Below, piece after piece: positions 34,643 through 42,498 of a stretch of DNA of 55,699 bases. The stretch covers positions 1 through 55,699 of the forward strand of contig JAPPMP010000023.1 in assembly GCA_028819005.1 (NCBI GenBank), in the 5' to 3' direction. The notes beneath the pieces were generated by a model that was not told the origin of the DNA, made no database searches, and saw only the letters and a list, made by a program, of their open reading frames with translations. The first letter of the stretch is position 1; every line of letters begins with the position of its first letter. A program made the position numbers and the translations under genes. This DNA comes from Acidimicrobiaceae bacterium (GTDB lineage: Bacteria > Actinomycetota > Acidimicrobiia > Acidimicrobiales > Aldehydirespiratoraceae).

Positions 34643-35241
34643 GGTTGCGCGCGATCCCCTTTGAACGAGAGAAGATCAATGTCTATCTGCGAGCAGAGGC
34701 GATCAAGCAGGGGCAGCGGCAGGCCGACCACGTTGCTCACCGACCCCTCGACATGATCGGCGAATATCGAGCTGGCGCCCAGAAGGGCGTAGCTGCCTGC
34801 CTTGTCGGCATGTTCGCCGCCGTCGAGGAAAGAGTCGAGTCGGCGGGGGGTTATCTCACCGAAGGCGACCCTGGTGGTTTCCACGCTGGAGATCTCACGT
34901 CGCCCACCGCCGGGCGGGGTCGCAATCACCGCCACCCCGGTCGCGACTTCGTGGGTGCGGTTCGCGAGCCGCGAGAGGATCTCGGCGGCGTGTGCCCGAT
35001 CCTTGGGTTTGCCCAGTATGTCGCCCTCGAAGACCACGACTGTGTCCGCGGCGACGACCGTTGTGCCCTCCGCTGCCAGTGCTTGAGCCTTCTGTTGAGC
35101 CAGCCGTTCGACATAGTGAACAGGCGCCTCTCCCGACATCGGGGTTTCGTCGATGTCGGCGGGGGAAACCGAGAAGACGAGGTCGAGCCCTCGCAGCAGC
35201 TCTCGACGACGCGGTGAAGCCGAAGCCAACACCAAACGCAT
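34639..35241 (-). CDS. maf: Maf-like nucleotide pyrophosphatase
   Basis: A 200-residue enzyme that hydrolyses non-canonical nucleoside triphosphates. LVLASASPRRRELL is the signature, VVAADTVVVFEGDILGKPKD the catalytic aspartate region, and GSYALLGASSIFADHVEGSV the conserved C-terminal part. I chose the ATG at 35241 because GGGAGG lies 9 bases upstream; the ATG at 35250 overlaps that site. A minus-strand TAGAGT (35284-35289) is a candidate -10. Confidence 0.9.
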   Translation of the reverse strand: MRLVLASASPRRRELLRGLDLVFSVSPADIDETPMSGEAPVHYVERLAQQKAQALAAEGTTVVAADTVVVFEGDILGKPKDRAHAAEILSRLANRTHEVATGVAVIATPPGGGRREISSVETTRVAFGEITPRRLDSFLDGGEHADKAGSYALLGASSIFADHVEGSVSNVVGLPLPLLDRLCSQIDIDLLSFKGDRAQP

Positions 35242-35391
35242 TTGAACCATCCTCCCAGAGGCCGAGCGACAGGCAACGCAGAGACTCTAACCGGCCGTGT
35301 CGCGAGGCCGTGGCCGAGCGGCCCGCACGCGACAAGAGCGGGAAAGAAATGTGCCAGTGGCCGATGGCGCCAGGCGCCCCCTTCCAGCGTC

Positions 35392-35397
35392 TACCCT
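35392..35397 (+). promoter_or_regulatory. TAnnnT box before an in-frame ATC
   Basis: TACCCT lies exactly 6 nt before an ATC codon that is in frame with the next gene; see the entry at 35404. Confidence 0.35.
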
Positions 35398-35403
35398 TCG
35401 GAG

Positions 35404-36606
35404 ATCGACGAGACGCCAGACTCCGACCCCGACGAGAAGGCAGATGCAGGCTCCGGGGCCAAGAAATCCCCAACGTTCGTGGCCACTGCAGGGTTCATGC
35501 GCGCGGGCACAGCGCAGCGCGCCCTGCCCACAGCGGCTGCCGGCGACGTTTGGAGTTATGAAGAGTCCGATATTCGGGCGCACGAGTTCCTGGCCGCGGT
35601 GGCAGGAAACCGGGACGTCTACGAATATGTCGAGGATCCAGTCGAACACGCACGGGTCAATTCCCTCATGCTGTTGTTCAACGAGGACGTCGCCGAAGCC
35701 TTCGAGACATTTTTGGCGCGGATGCCGCAACCTCGCGTTGAAGCTTGGCGTGAGCTGATTTCGGGCGGCGTCAGCTCAGAGGTGTTCGGCCCGCTGACTC
35801 TGCAGGAACAACTGGACGAACGTCAGGTAGCGCTGTACCTACAAGCTGCTCGCAACCGTCGGATCGTCTCGACGTTGGTGACGGCTGTGGTGGGCGTGGC
35901 GCTGGTGCTGCTCGCAGTCGCCGGTTGGAACGAACTGATTGCGCAAGATGACCGCTCCGACGGGAGCCTCGACTTCGGGGTGCTTGGTGAAGCCTCCAAT
36001 GAGGCAGCACTGATCGGCGGCCCGCCTGTGGTTGAGGCCTCGCTCATCGCCAACCTCTCTGAGACCGTGGCCGTGTTGGCCGGCGACGCCCCCTTCTCGC
36101 AGCGGGACGTGGACGCCCCGCCAGGCAGTTTCCCGTATCCGGCCGGGTCGCTCAGCGCGACCCTGTTCCAATACGCGGGGAGCGGACATGTGCTGTTCAC
36201 GGGTCCGAGCGGCTTTGCCGACAACAGTTGCCTGCGGGCCAGTGTCGTCACCGGTGATCTTCGACCCCTCGACGTGGTCACCACCGGACCATGCGCTGCT
36301 CCGGTGGGGCGTGCAGCCACGGTCGGATGCATCGGACCGACGGCGGTGCTCGTCGATTTGAAGGTTCCGACCGGAGTCGTCGAACTGCCCGAGGGGGGCA
36401 GCGGCTCCGCCGACTCAGTGCGAGTGAAGCTTGTGGGTCACGACGAGCGCTACGAGGCTCTGTTCATCGGCGCGGCCATCGGGGTGAGCGCCGGAGACGA
36501 GGTGGTGGTGCCGCGCTTCGGCGCGGCGCCCGGTGATGAACTGACATTCAACTTCGGCGCCGGTCAAGTCGGCGTCTGCACGGTCACAGGAGATCTGCCT
36601 CGATAG
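35404..36606 (+). CDS. Single-pass membrane protein of unknown function
   Basis: About 400 residues. The N-terminal cytoplasmic part is acidic, with a helical segment (EESDIRAHEFLAAVAGNRDV, AFETFLARMPQP). One membrane helix (VSTLVTAVVGVALVLLAVAG) is followed by a Gly/Pro-rich extracytoplasmic domain with four cysteines. I do not recognise a family. The start is uncertain: the frame is open from a TTG at 35242, GTG 35476 and ATG 35497 are the first conventional internal starts, and an ATC at 35404 has a leaderless-type box 6 nt upstream. The coordinates given use that point provisionally. Confidence 0.6.
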   Translation: MDETPDSDPDEKADAGSGAKKSPTFVATAGFMRAGTAQRALPTAAAGDVWSYEESDIRAHEFLAAVAGNRDVYEYVEDPVEHARVNSLMLLFNEDVAEAFETFLARMPQPRVEAWRELISGGVSSEVFGPLTLQEQLDERQVALYLQAARNRRIVSTLVTAVVGVALVLLAVAGWNELIAQDDRSDGSLDFGVLGEASNEAALIGGPPVVEASLIANLSETVAVLAGDAPFSQRDVDAPPGSFPYPAGSLSATLFQYAGSGHVLFTGPSGFADNSCLRASVVTGDLRPLDVVTTGPCAAPVGRAATVGCIGPTAVLVDLKVPTGVVELPEGGSGSADSVRVKLVGHDERYEALFIGAAIGVSAGDEVVVPRFGAAPGDELTFNFGAGQVGVCTVTGDLPR

Positions 36607-36617
36607 CGAACACCGCT

Positions 36618-36843
36618 GCGCTCTTTCCCCGCTCTTTTTGTTCGCTGCGCTCCATCCCCGCTCTTTTTGTTCGCTGCGCTCACCGGGCCGCTCAGGCTGC
36701 GGGCGGGCCGCTTCGAGCGCTCACGGGCCGCTCGGGCCAGGCCTCGCCCCACGCGGCCGGTTGGGGATCTGCCAAGCAGCCGATTGATCGATCATCTGCG
36801 CGCCTCCTCCACGCGGCCGATGGGGGATCAATGTGCTCGGCCT
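36618..36843. repeat. Mosaic intergenic repeat, copy 2 (modules B-B-C-E)
   Basis: Module B appears twice as GCTCTTTTTGTTCGCTGCGC (36631 and 36660, period 29). It is followed by a CACCGGGCCGCTC module and a tract ending GGGGATCAATGTGCTCGGCC, close to a tract at about 52673-52690. CCACGCGGCCG occurs twice (near 36750 and 36810). No gene is visible between the membrane protein and the HIT gene. Confidence 0.75.
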
Positions 36844-37266
36844 CTAGGTCGCTGCGCCATCATGGCCGTCCGCTGCCAACCCCTCAGCGATCCGCGCCCG
36901 CAACCAGTCGAGATCCTGCGGCTCCGGCGAGGCGTCGGCCAGCGCGAAGTCCAGGTTCGCCATCGAGTCGAGCGGGACCACATGGACATGCGCATGGGGG
37001 ACCTCGAACCCCGCGATCACCAAACCGATCCGTTTCGGCTCGAGGAGCCGCATCTGAACATTGCCGATGGCATGCGCGACTTCGGTGAGGTGAGCGGCTT
37101 CGCTGGCGCCGAGGTCGGTCCACTGGTCGATTTCGTTGCGGGGCACCACCAGGCAGTGGCCGCGGGCAAGGGGCCTCACATCGAGAAAAGCAGCGCACTC
37201 GTGGTCTTTGTATACGAATCGGGCAGGGATCTCGCCGTCGATGATTCGAGTGAATATTGTGGGCAT
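36844..37266 (-). CDS. HIT-family nucleotide hydrolase
   Basis: A 140-residue histidine-triad protein acting on nucleotide phosphoramidates or dinucleotides. TIFTRIIDGEIPARFVYKDH is the common start, HCLVVPRNEIDQW the middle strand, and HAHVHVVPL the catalytic triad near residue 92. The ATG at 37266 is supported by a TACGAT box 6 nt upstream; an in-frame ATG at 37287 lies on the far side of that box. It is divergent from pgsA. Confidence 0.9.
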   Translation of the reverse strand: MPTIFTRIIDGEIPARFVYKDHECAAFLDVRPLARGHCLVVPRNEIDQWTDLGASEAAHLTEVAHAIGNVQMRLLEPKRIGLVIAGFEVPHAHVHVVPLDSMANLDFALADASPEPQDLDWLRARIAEGLAADGHDGAAT

Positions 37267-37272
37267 CGCCAG

Positions 37273-37278
37273 ATCGTA
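37273..37278 (-). promoter_or_regulatory. Candidate -10 box of the HIT gene (leaderless)
   Basis: TACGAT on the minus strand, 6 nt before the ATG at 37266. Confidence 0.55.
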
Positions 37279-37297
37279 GGCCGGCAATGGAACAGAT

Positions 37298-37921
37298 ATG
37301 GATGACGCTGATCAGACTGGACCTGGCGAGCGCCCGCTCGGAGTCTTCCAAGACCGGGTTGTCACTGTTCCAAATCTGATATCACTGCTCAGGCTGGCCT
37401 GCATGCCGGTGTTCTTGTGGTTGCTGTTCTCCGCCGACGACCGCTGGGCGGCCGCTTGGCTGTGGGGAGCGGTCGGCGCGACTGACTGGGTCGACGGCTG
37501 GTGGGCTCGCAAGTTCGATGCGGTCAGCGAACTCGGCAAACTGCTGGACCCGGTGACCGACCGTGCAGTCCTGATCGTGGGGATCGCTGCGGTCGGCGTC
37601 GAGGGGGCTGTGCCGCGGTGGCTGGTGGTCTCGGCGCTCGCTCGTGAGGTGATTGTTGCTGTGGCCGGACTGCTCCTCGGCGCGTTGGGCGCCCGGCGGA
37701 TTGAGGTCACCTGGTGGGGAAAGTGCGCGACGTTCGGTCTCTACTTCTCGTTTCCGCTCCTGCTGGCCGGCGCTTCCGATGTCGGCGTGGCCGACTGGTT
37801 CTGGTGGGCCGGGTGGGTCTGCGCGGTTCCATCGTTGCTCTACAGCTACCTTTCGGCGGCGCAGTACGTCCCGTTGGGACTTGAAGCCCTTCGCAGCGGT
37901 CGGGTCGATAAGCATCGCTGA
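37298..37921 (+). CDS. pgsA: CDP-alcohol phosphatidyltransferase (PgsA-like)
   Basis: A 207-residue membrane enzyme of the CDP-alcohol family. TVPNLISLLRLACMPVFLWL is the typical first helix, and DWVDGWWARKFDAVSELGKL plus LDPVTD is the full DxxDGxxAR...GxxxDxxxD catalytic motif. It probably makes phosphatidylglycerol phosphate from CDP-diacylglycerol and glycerol 3-phosphate. In Mycobacterium a pgsA gene likewise lies just before the gcvH-garA block. Confidence 0.87.
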   Translation: MDDADQTGPGERPLGVFQDRVVTVPNLISLLRLACMPVFLWLLFSADDRWAAAWLWGAVGATDWVDGWWARKFDAVSELGKLLDPVTDRAVLIVGIAAVGVEGAVPRWLVVSALAREVIVAVAGLLLGALGARRIEVTWWGKCATFGLYFSFPLLLAGASDVGVADWFWWAGWVCAVPSLLYSYLSAAQYVPLGLEALRSGRVDKHR

Positions 37922-37946
37922 GTCCCACGAGGCGACGGCTATCGGA

Positions 37947-37952
37947 TAAGTT
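37947..37952 (+). promoter_or_regulatory. Candidate -10 box of gcvH (leaderless)
   Basis: TAAGTT lies 6 nt before the gcvH ATG. I see no glycine riboswitch. Confidence 0.55.
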
Positions 37953-37958
37953 CTGAGT

Positions 37959-38339
37959 ATGGACACACCTGACGATCTTCTCTATTCAAAGGACCATGAA
38001 TGGGTCTCAGTCGAAGGCGACGCCGCGAGGGTCGGCATCACCGACTATGCGCAGGACGCGCTCGGCGACGTGGTCTACGTGGATCTTCCACGTATCGGCG
38101 ACCGGGTCGGGGCCGGTTCGTCCTTTTCTGAAGTCGAGTCGACCAAGTCTGTTTCGGAGCTCTACGCACCCGTCTCAGGAACGATCACCGCGGTCAACGA
38201 CGATCTGGCCGACTCCCCGGAACGAATCAACGAAGATCCCTACGGCGAAGGCTGGATAATCGTGATCTCGATATCTTCAGCGGCCGAGTTGGACGCTCTT
38301 TTGGATGCTGCTGCCTATGGCGCTCTGATCGAGAGTTGA
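37959..38339 (+). CDS. gcvH: Glycine cleavage system H protein
   Basis: A 126-residue lipoyl carrier that shuttles the aminomethyl group between the P and T proteins. DLLYSKDHEWVSVEGDAARV is the standard start, and FSEVESTKSVSELYAPVSG holds the lipoylated lysine near residue 63. gcvT lies 3 kb downstream; gcvP is not in the window. The stop abuts the GTG of the FHA gene, so the two are co-translated. Confidence 0.94.
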   Translation: MDTPDDLLYSKDHEWVSVEGDAARVGITDYAQDALGDVVYVDLPRIGDRVGAGSSFSEVESTKSVSELYAPVSGTITAVNDDLADSPERINEDPYGEGWIIVISISSAAELDALLDAAAYGALIES

Positions 38340-38816
38340 GTGGACAGTGTGACTGACCGAGCCTGCGCCAAATGCGGACACCGGAATTCTGCCGACGCCC
38401 GCTTCTGCTCGTCCTGTGGAGACTCGCTGGCTCGAGATGAAGTGACGACCGACCACGCTCCGGTCGATCCTGACGGCGGCGGTGTGAGCATCGATCGTTC
38501 GGCTTTCGGCGTCCACGAAGGACTGTTCGTGGTTCTTCACGGCCCCAAAGCAGGGGCGCGCTATGCGCTCGACTCCGATGTGGTGACGGTGGGGCGACAC
38601 CCCGACAGCGCCATCTTCCTCGACGACATCTCCGTCTCGCGCCGGCACGCGGAGGTTCGGCGTCTCGGGTCGCGCTATCTCGTGCGCGACGTGGGCTCCT
38701 TGAACGGCACATATATCGAGCGGCGGCGCGTGGACGAGCATGAGCTGGCCGACGGAGAAGTGCTGCAGGTCGGCAGATTCAAGCTGGTGTTCGTACACGG
38801 CACGGGGACGAACTGA
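38340..38816 (+). CDS. Zinc-ribbon and FHA-domain protein (GarA-like)
   Basis: 158 residues. An N-terminal zinc ribbon (CAKCGHRNSADARFCSSCG) is followed by an FHA domain (about 55-155) with VTVGRHPDSAIFLDDISVSR and SLNGTYIE, the phosphothreonine-binding residues. It occupies the place of mycobacterial garA, whose FHA protein controls glutamate metabolism enzymes when unphosphorylated. GarA has an N-terminal ETTS phosphorylation motif instead of a zinc ribbon; here only VTTD near residue 36 resembles it. The start is GTG directly after the gcvH stop, or GTG three codons later. Confidence 0.85.
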   Translation: MDSVTDRACAKCGHRNSADARFCSSCGDSLARDEVTTDHAPVDPDGGGVSIDRSAFGVHEGLFVVLHGPKAGARYALDSDVVTVGRHPDSAIFLDDISVSRRHAEVRRLGSRYLVRDVGSLNGTYIERRRVDEHELADGEVLQVGRFKLVFVHGTGTN

Positions 38817-38826
38817 CAGGAGCGGC

Positions 38827-39624
38827 ATGGCTGGGCAACCACATCACTCGATCGGCGAGGTTCTGAGCCTGCTCCAAGCGGAGTACAGCGATGTATCGAT
38901 CTCGAAGATCCGCTTCTTGGAGAGCCAGGGACTGATAGCACCCGAGCGGACTCCCTCGGGTTATCGCAAGTTCTACGCGAGCGACATAGCTCGGTTGCGC
39001 TGGATCCTGGCTCAGCAACGCGACCACTTTCTGCCACTGAAAGAAATCAAGAAGCGCCTTGAAGACCCCGGGTTCACCATTGACGTGGAACCTCTGGACA
39101 CTGAGGAGCCGGTCGCCGCGGAACCGACGCTGTTCGCCAAGAGCGACAAGAAGGCCGCTGAGGCTCCGGCTGCTCCCGAGGCAGCCGAACCTGAGGCTTC
39201 AGACGAAGAGGCAGAAGGCGAAGAGGCAGAAGGCGAAGACTTCGAGCCTGTCGAAGGCCTTTCGGCGGCTGAGTTGGCCGCGACTGCCAAAATTGAGGTT
39301 GGAACCGTCCGCGAGCTGGACCGCTTGGGTCTCATAGTGTCTATCGGGCGCCCCGGCAGCGCCGCCTATGCCCCCGAAGCGGTGGAAGTGGCCGAGATCG
39401 CCGCGGTGTTCGGCGAACACGGGCTTGAACCCCGCCACATGCGCATGTTCAAGGTTTCGGCCGAGCGCCAGGCCGGGGCGCTCGAACAGATTTTCTCTTC
39501 GCGTCTGGCCAAGGGAGGCAGGTCCGAACAGCGGGCGCGCAAAGAACTGAAGGAGCTTGTGCGATTGGGCGAAGCGCTTCAGCGCTCAATCCTGCGCAGG
39601 AGTTTTGGCGACAGCCTTGACTGA
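38827..39624 (+). CDS. ftsR: MerR-family regulator, FtsR-like
   Basis: A 265-residue MerR protein. The N-terminal winged helix reads SIGEVLSLLQAEYSDVSISK and IRFLESQGLIAPERTPSGYR. An acidic linker (DEEAEGEEAEGEDFEP, coded by a 15-bp tandem repeat) leads to a second DNA-binding-like or effector domain (AELAATAKIEVGTVRELDRL). The order with gcvH, the FHA gene and the nuclease matches mycobacterial Rv1826-Rv1829; the corynebacterial homologue FtsR activates ftsZ. AGGAG precedes the ATG by 5-6 bases; the longer frame from 38740 overlaps the FHA gene and was rejected. Confidence 0.85.
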   Translation: MAGQPHHSIGEVLSLLQAEYSDVSISKIRFLESQGLIAPERTPSGYRKFYASDIARLRWILAQQRDHFLPLKEIKKRLEDPGFTIDVEPLDTEEPVAAEPTLFAKSDKKAAEAPAAPEAAEPEASDEEAEGEEAEGEDFEPVEGLSAAELAATAKIEVGTVRELDRLGLIVSIGRPGSAAYAPEAVEVAEIAAVFGEHGLEPRHMRMFKVSAERQAGALEQIFSSRLAKGGRSEQRARKELKELVRLGEALQRSILRRSFGDSLD

Positions 39625-40189
39625 CGCAACCGATTCGGATCTTCAGATTCTTCTCGATTCCAGGGGCATTGCAGCCGTGGTCGAGCGTTTGGCGGCCGAG
39701 GTCAGCGCGGACCACGCCGACGGGGTCCTGCTTGCGGGAGTGCTGCGGGGCAGCGTGCCGTTTCTGGCTGATCTTGCTCGGGCGATGTCGATTCGCTCCA
39801 GGATCGATTTTCTGGCCATAGCCCCGTATTCGCCTGGTACCGGTCGGGTCCGCCTGTTGAAGGATCTGGACCTCGATATCGGTGGGCGCGATGTGGTGAT
39901 TGTCGAGGACATCGTGGACACCGGGCTGACCAGCGAGTTTCTGTGTGCTCAATTGAGTCGCCGCAACCCGCGGAACCTGTCTGTCTGCACTTTCGTTGAT
40001 CGTCCGGCGCGTCGCGCGGCCCCGCTGGAACCCGATTATGTCGGTATCGAGATTCCTGAGGAGTTCGTGGTCGGCTACGGCCTCGACTACGAGGGTCGCT
40101 ATCGGAACCTGCCGGTGTTGGCCACTGCGAACAGCGCAGTTCTCAAGGAGGACCCTGATGCGTACGTCGCTGCTCTGTACCGTTTCTGA
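39617..40189 (+). CDS. hpt: Hypoxanthine phosphoribosyltransferase-like protein
   Basis: About 190 residues. VLLAGVLRGSVPFLADLARA is the first PRTase block, and VVIVEDIVDTGLTSEFL the PRPP-binding motif. VCTFVDRPARR and VGIEIPEEFVVGYGLDYEGR complete the HPRT type. It would make IMP or GMP from purine bases and PRPP. The start is probably TTG at 39617, overlapping the stop of the MerR gene; TTG at 39605 is another option. It separates the FtsR-like gene from the nuclease gene, which are adjacent in Mycobacterium. Confidence 0.85.
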   Translation: MTDATDSDLQILLDSRGIAAVVERLAAEVSADHADGVLLAGVLRGSVPFLADLARAMSIRSRIDFLAIAPYSPGTGRVRLLKDLDLDIGGRDVVIVEDIVDTGLTSEFLCAQLSRRNPRNLSVCTFVDRPARRAAPLEPDYVGIEIPEEFVVGYGLDYEGRYRNLPVLATANSAVLKEDPDAYVAALYRF

Positions 40190-40233
40190 AACACTCGCTC
40201 TGTTGCCGACATCGGAGCGGAAAGTTGACGGCC

Positions 40234-40239
40234 TAGGGT
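40234..40239 (+). promoter_or_regulatory. Candidate -10 box of the bifunctional nuclease gene (leaderless)
   Basis: TAGGGT lies 6 nt before the ATG at 40246. A TTGACG just upstream is too close to act as its -35. Confidence 0.55.
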
Positions 40240-40245
40240 AGAAGC

Positions 40246-40743
40246 ATGCAGGAGATGGATCTCATCGGTGTTCGAGTCGAAATGCCGACCAACGCACCCA
40301 TGGTGCTCCTGCGCGAACGCTCCGGCGAGGAACGGATCATCCCGATCTACATAGGTGCACAGGAGGCCACCGCGATCGCTCTGGCTCTCGATGGGGTCGA
40401 CACGCCGCGTCCGATGACCCACGATCTGATGCGCGACCTCCTTGAGGAGTTGTCCGTCGATATGGTCCGCGTCGTCATCACCAGTCTCCACGAGAAGACC
40501 TTCTTCGCCGAGTTGCATCTCAGCGTCGGAGACAAGGTTCATGTCGTATCGAGCCGGCCATCGGACGCAATCGCGTTGGCCGTGCGCACCAACACTCCGA
40601 TTTTCGCCGAAGAGGCTGTTGTCGAAGAAGTGGGTTTCCGTGAATCGGACCCCCAGGAGGCCGAGCAGTCCGAAGAAGTCGTCGAGGAGTTCAAAGAGTT
40701 CCTCGACAACATTTCACCCGAAGACTTCGAGGATCAGGGCTGA
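40246..40743 (+). CDS. Bifunctional nuclease family (DUF151) protein
   Basis: 165 residues of the DUF151 family, some members of which cut both DNA and RNA. PMVLLRERSGEERIIPIYIG followed by AQEATAIALALDG is the family core, and HVVSSRPSDAIALAVRTNTP the second conserved block. The C-terminal tail is acidic (EEVVEEFKEFLDN). It lies in the position of Rv1829, between two MerR genes. Confidence 0.9.
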   Translation: MQEMDLIGVRVEMPTNAPMVLLRERSGEERIIPIYIGAQEATAIALALDGVDTPRPMTHDLMRDLLEELSVDMVRVVITSLHEKTFFAELHLSVGDKVHVVSSRPSDAIALAVRTNTPIFAEEAVVEEVGFRESDPQEAEQSEEVVEEFKEFLDNISPEDFEDQG

Positions 40744-40855
40744 GAACAACGAGTGTCACAACAACGCGATGTTGATCTCTGCCGCTCGGGACCGTAGAGT
40801 GGTCCACACTCACAGCGGCGTAATTTCGTCTGTGTGATGACGATCGGAGAGACAG

Positions 40856-41356
40856 ATGACCGAGCAAGGCTTCAGTTCTAGGCGCACCGCGGAGATCGCA
40901 GGAATCACCTACCGTCAACTCGACTACTGGGCCCGCAAGGACATTGTGCGCCCCTCGCTGACCAAGGCCAGCGGCTCCGGCAGCCGCCGGCTCTACAGCT
41001 ACCGCGACCTTCTCGAGCTCAGAGTGATAAAAACCCTGCTCGACTCGGGCATCAAGTTGCAGCAGGTGCGCAAGGGGCTTGACTACCTGCGTGATCAACT
41101 CGGCGAAGACGTCACCTCGGCCAGTCTCGTCATCAGCGGCACCAGCTCGGTGGTGGTCAACGACGGCGAGGAACTGATCGAAATCCTCCAGAACGGCCAG
41201 GGCGTGCTCAACGTCCTGCCCTTGGGAGGCGTCAAAGAAGCCGTCGACGGGCTCATAGTCGACCTCTTCCCCGAGGGCGGCGAGCTCGGCCGCACCGAGG
41301 CGGCGCCGTCGGCTGGCGCAGCCGGAGCCGCGGAACTCGCAACAGCGGCAAACTGA
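40856..41356 (+). CDS. MerR-family regulator (Rv1830-like)
   Basis: 166 residues. SSRRTAEIAGITYRQLDYWA and RKDIVRPSLTKASGSGSRRL are the winged-helix DNA-binding part, VIKTLLDSGIKLQQVRKGLD the dimer helix, and VLPLGGVKEAVDGLIVDLFP the C-terminal segment. There is no metal-binding cysteine cluster. GGAGA lies 6 bases before the ATG. Gene order suggests the orthologue of mycobacterial Rv1830. Confidence 0.88.
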   Translation: MTEQGFSSRRTAEIAGITYRQLDYWARKDIVRPSLTKASGSGSRRLYSYRDLLELRVIKTLLDSGIKLQQVRKGLDYLRDQLGEDVTSASLVISGTSSVVVNDGEELIEILQNGQGVLNVLPLGGVKEAVDGLIVDLFPEGGELGRTEAAPSAGAAGAAELATAAN

Positions 41357-41406
41357 CAAGGGCCACAACCTGTCCCAAGGCGGCCCCGACCGATGCTGGA
41401 GCAACC

Positions 41407-42474
41407 ATGACTGCTAGCAGGCGCTCGCCGCTGTTCGACGTCCATGCAGGGCTCGGGGCCAAAATGGTGCCCTTCAGCGGTTGGGACATGCCGCTCGCGT
41501 ATCAGAGCGGCACTCTCGCCGAGCATCTCGCCTGCCGTTCTGCCGGCGTCGTTTTCGATGTGTCGCATCTGGGCACGGTGCGAGTCAGCGGGCCTGGAGC
41601 GTTCGATGCGCTGCAATGGGCCTTCTCCAACGACCTGAATCGCATAGAGCCGGGTCGAGCGCAGTACACGCATCTTCTTGACGCAACTGACGCTTCGGTC
41701 CTCGACGACGTCATCGTGTGGTGGGTGTCGGAGGAGCGTTTCGACGTGATGCCCAACGCGTCCAACACCAGCCGAGTCGACAAGGCGCTCTCGGAAGCTC
41801 CGACGCGGCCTCGTATCGAGGATGTGACCAGCAGCCGAGCGGTGCTCGCTGTGCAGGGCCCGGAGGCTCGAGCCCGACTTTCTGCGGTGTCCCGCGAAGC
41901 AGCCGCTGTCGGCCGTTTCCGGGTCGCCCTGGTCGAGATTGCCGGTTGTGAAGTACTGGTGGCCGGCACCGGCTACACGGGCGAGGACGGACTGGAAATC
42001 GCTGTTGAATCCGATGCTGCAAGCACTATTTGGAGCCTGATCGTCGGAGCAGGCATAACCCCGGCCGGTCTTGGTGCTCGCGACACCCTGCGCTTGGAGG
42101 CCGGCCTTCCTCTCCACGGGCACGAGCTGGGCGCCGGCATCTCCCCCCTGCAGGCGGGTCTCGGCTGGGTGGCGCGCTTGGACAAAGGCGACTTCCGCGG
42201 ACGTGATGCGCTGTTGGCAGAACAGCAGGCGGGTCCGCGAAGGCTGCTGCGGGGACTTCTGGTGGAGGGTCGCCGCCCTCCCCGCGAAGGGCAGACCGTC
42301 TCAAGCAACGGCGAGGAGATCGGGTTCATCTCCAGCGGCAACTTCTCGCCGATCCTTGAGCGGGGCATAGCAATGGCCTTCCTGCGGCCCGATATCGCCC
42401 CTGGTGACGAGGTGACCATTCATGTCCGCGGCACCGAGGCGCCCGCGGTGGTGACAACTCCACCCTTCGTCTGA
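41407..42474 (+). CDS. gcvT: Glycine cleavage system T protein (aminomethyltransferase)
   Basis: A 355-residue folate enzyme that transfers a methylene group from lipoyl-GcvH to tetrahydrofolate and releases ammonia. FDVHAGLGAKMVPFSGWDMP is the common start, VFDVSHLGTVRVSGPGAFDA follows, and GTGYTGEDGLEIAVE and ARDTLRLEAGLPLHGHELG are diagnostic. GGAG lies 5 bases before the ATG, 50 bp after the MerR gene. Confidence 0.9.
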   Translation: MTASRRSPLFDVHAGLGAKMVPFSGWDMPLAYQSGTLAEHLACRSAGVVFDVSHLGTVRVSGPGAFDALQWAFSNDLNRIEPGRAQYTHLLDATDASVLDDVIVWWVSEERFDVMPNASNTSRVDKALSEAPTRPRIEDVTSSRAVLAVQGPEARARLSAVSREAAAVGRFRVALVEIAGCEVLVAGTGYTGEDGLEIAVESDAASTIWSLIVGAGITPAGLGARDTLRLEAGLPLHGHELGAGISPLQAGLGWVARLDKGDFRGRDALLAEQQAGPRRLLRGLLVEGRRPPREGQTVSSNGEEIGFISSGNFSPILERGIAMAFLRPDIAPGDEVTIHVRGTEAPAVVTTPPFV

Positions 42475-42498
42475 ACCTCGGCGGGGAGAGGCGTCGGA

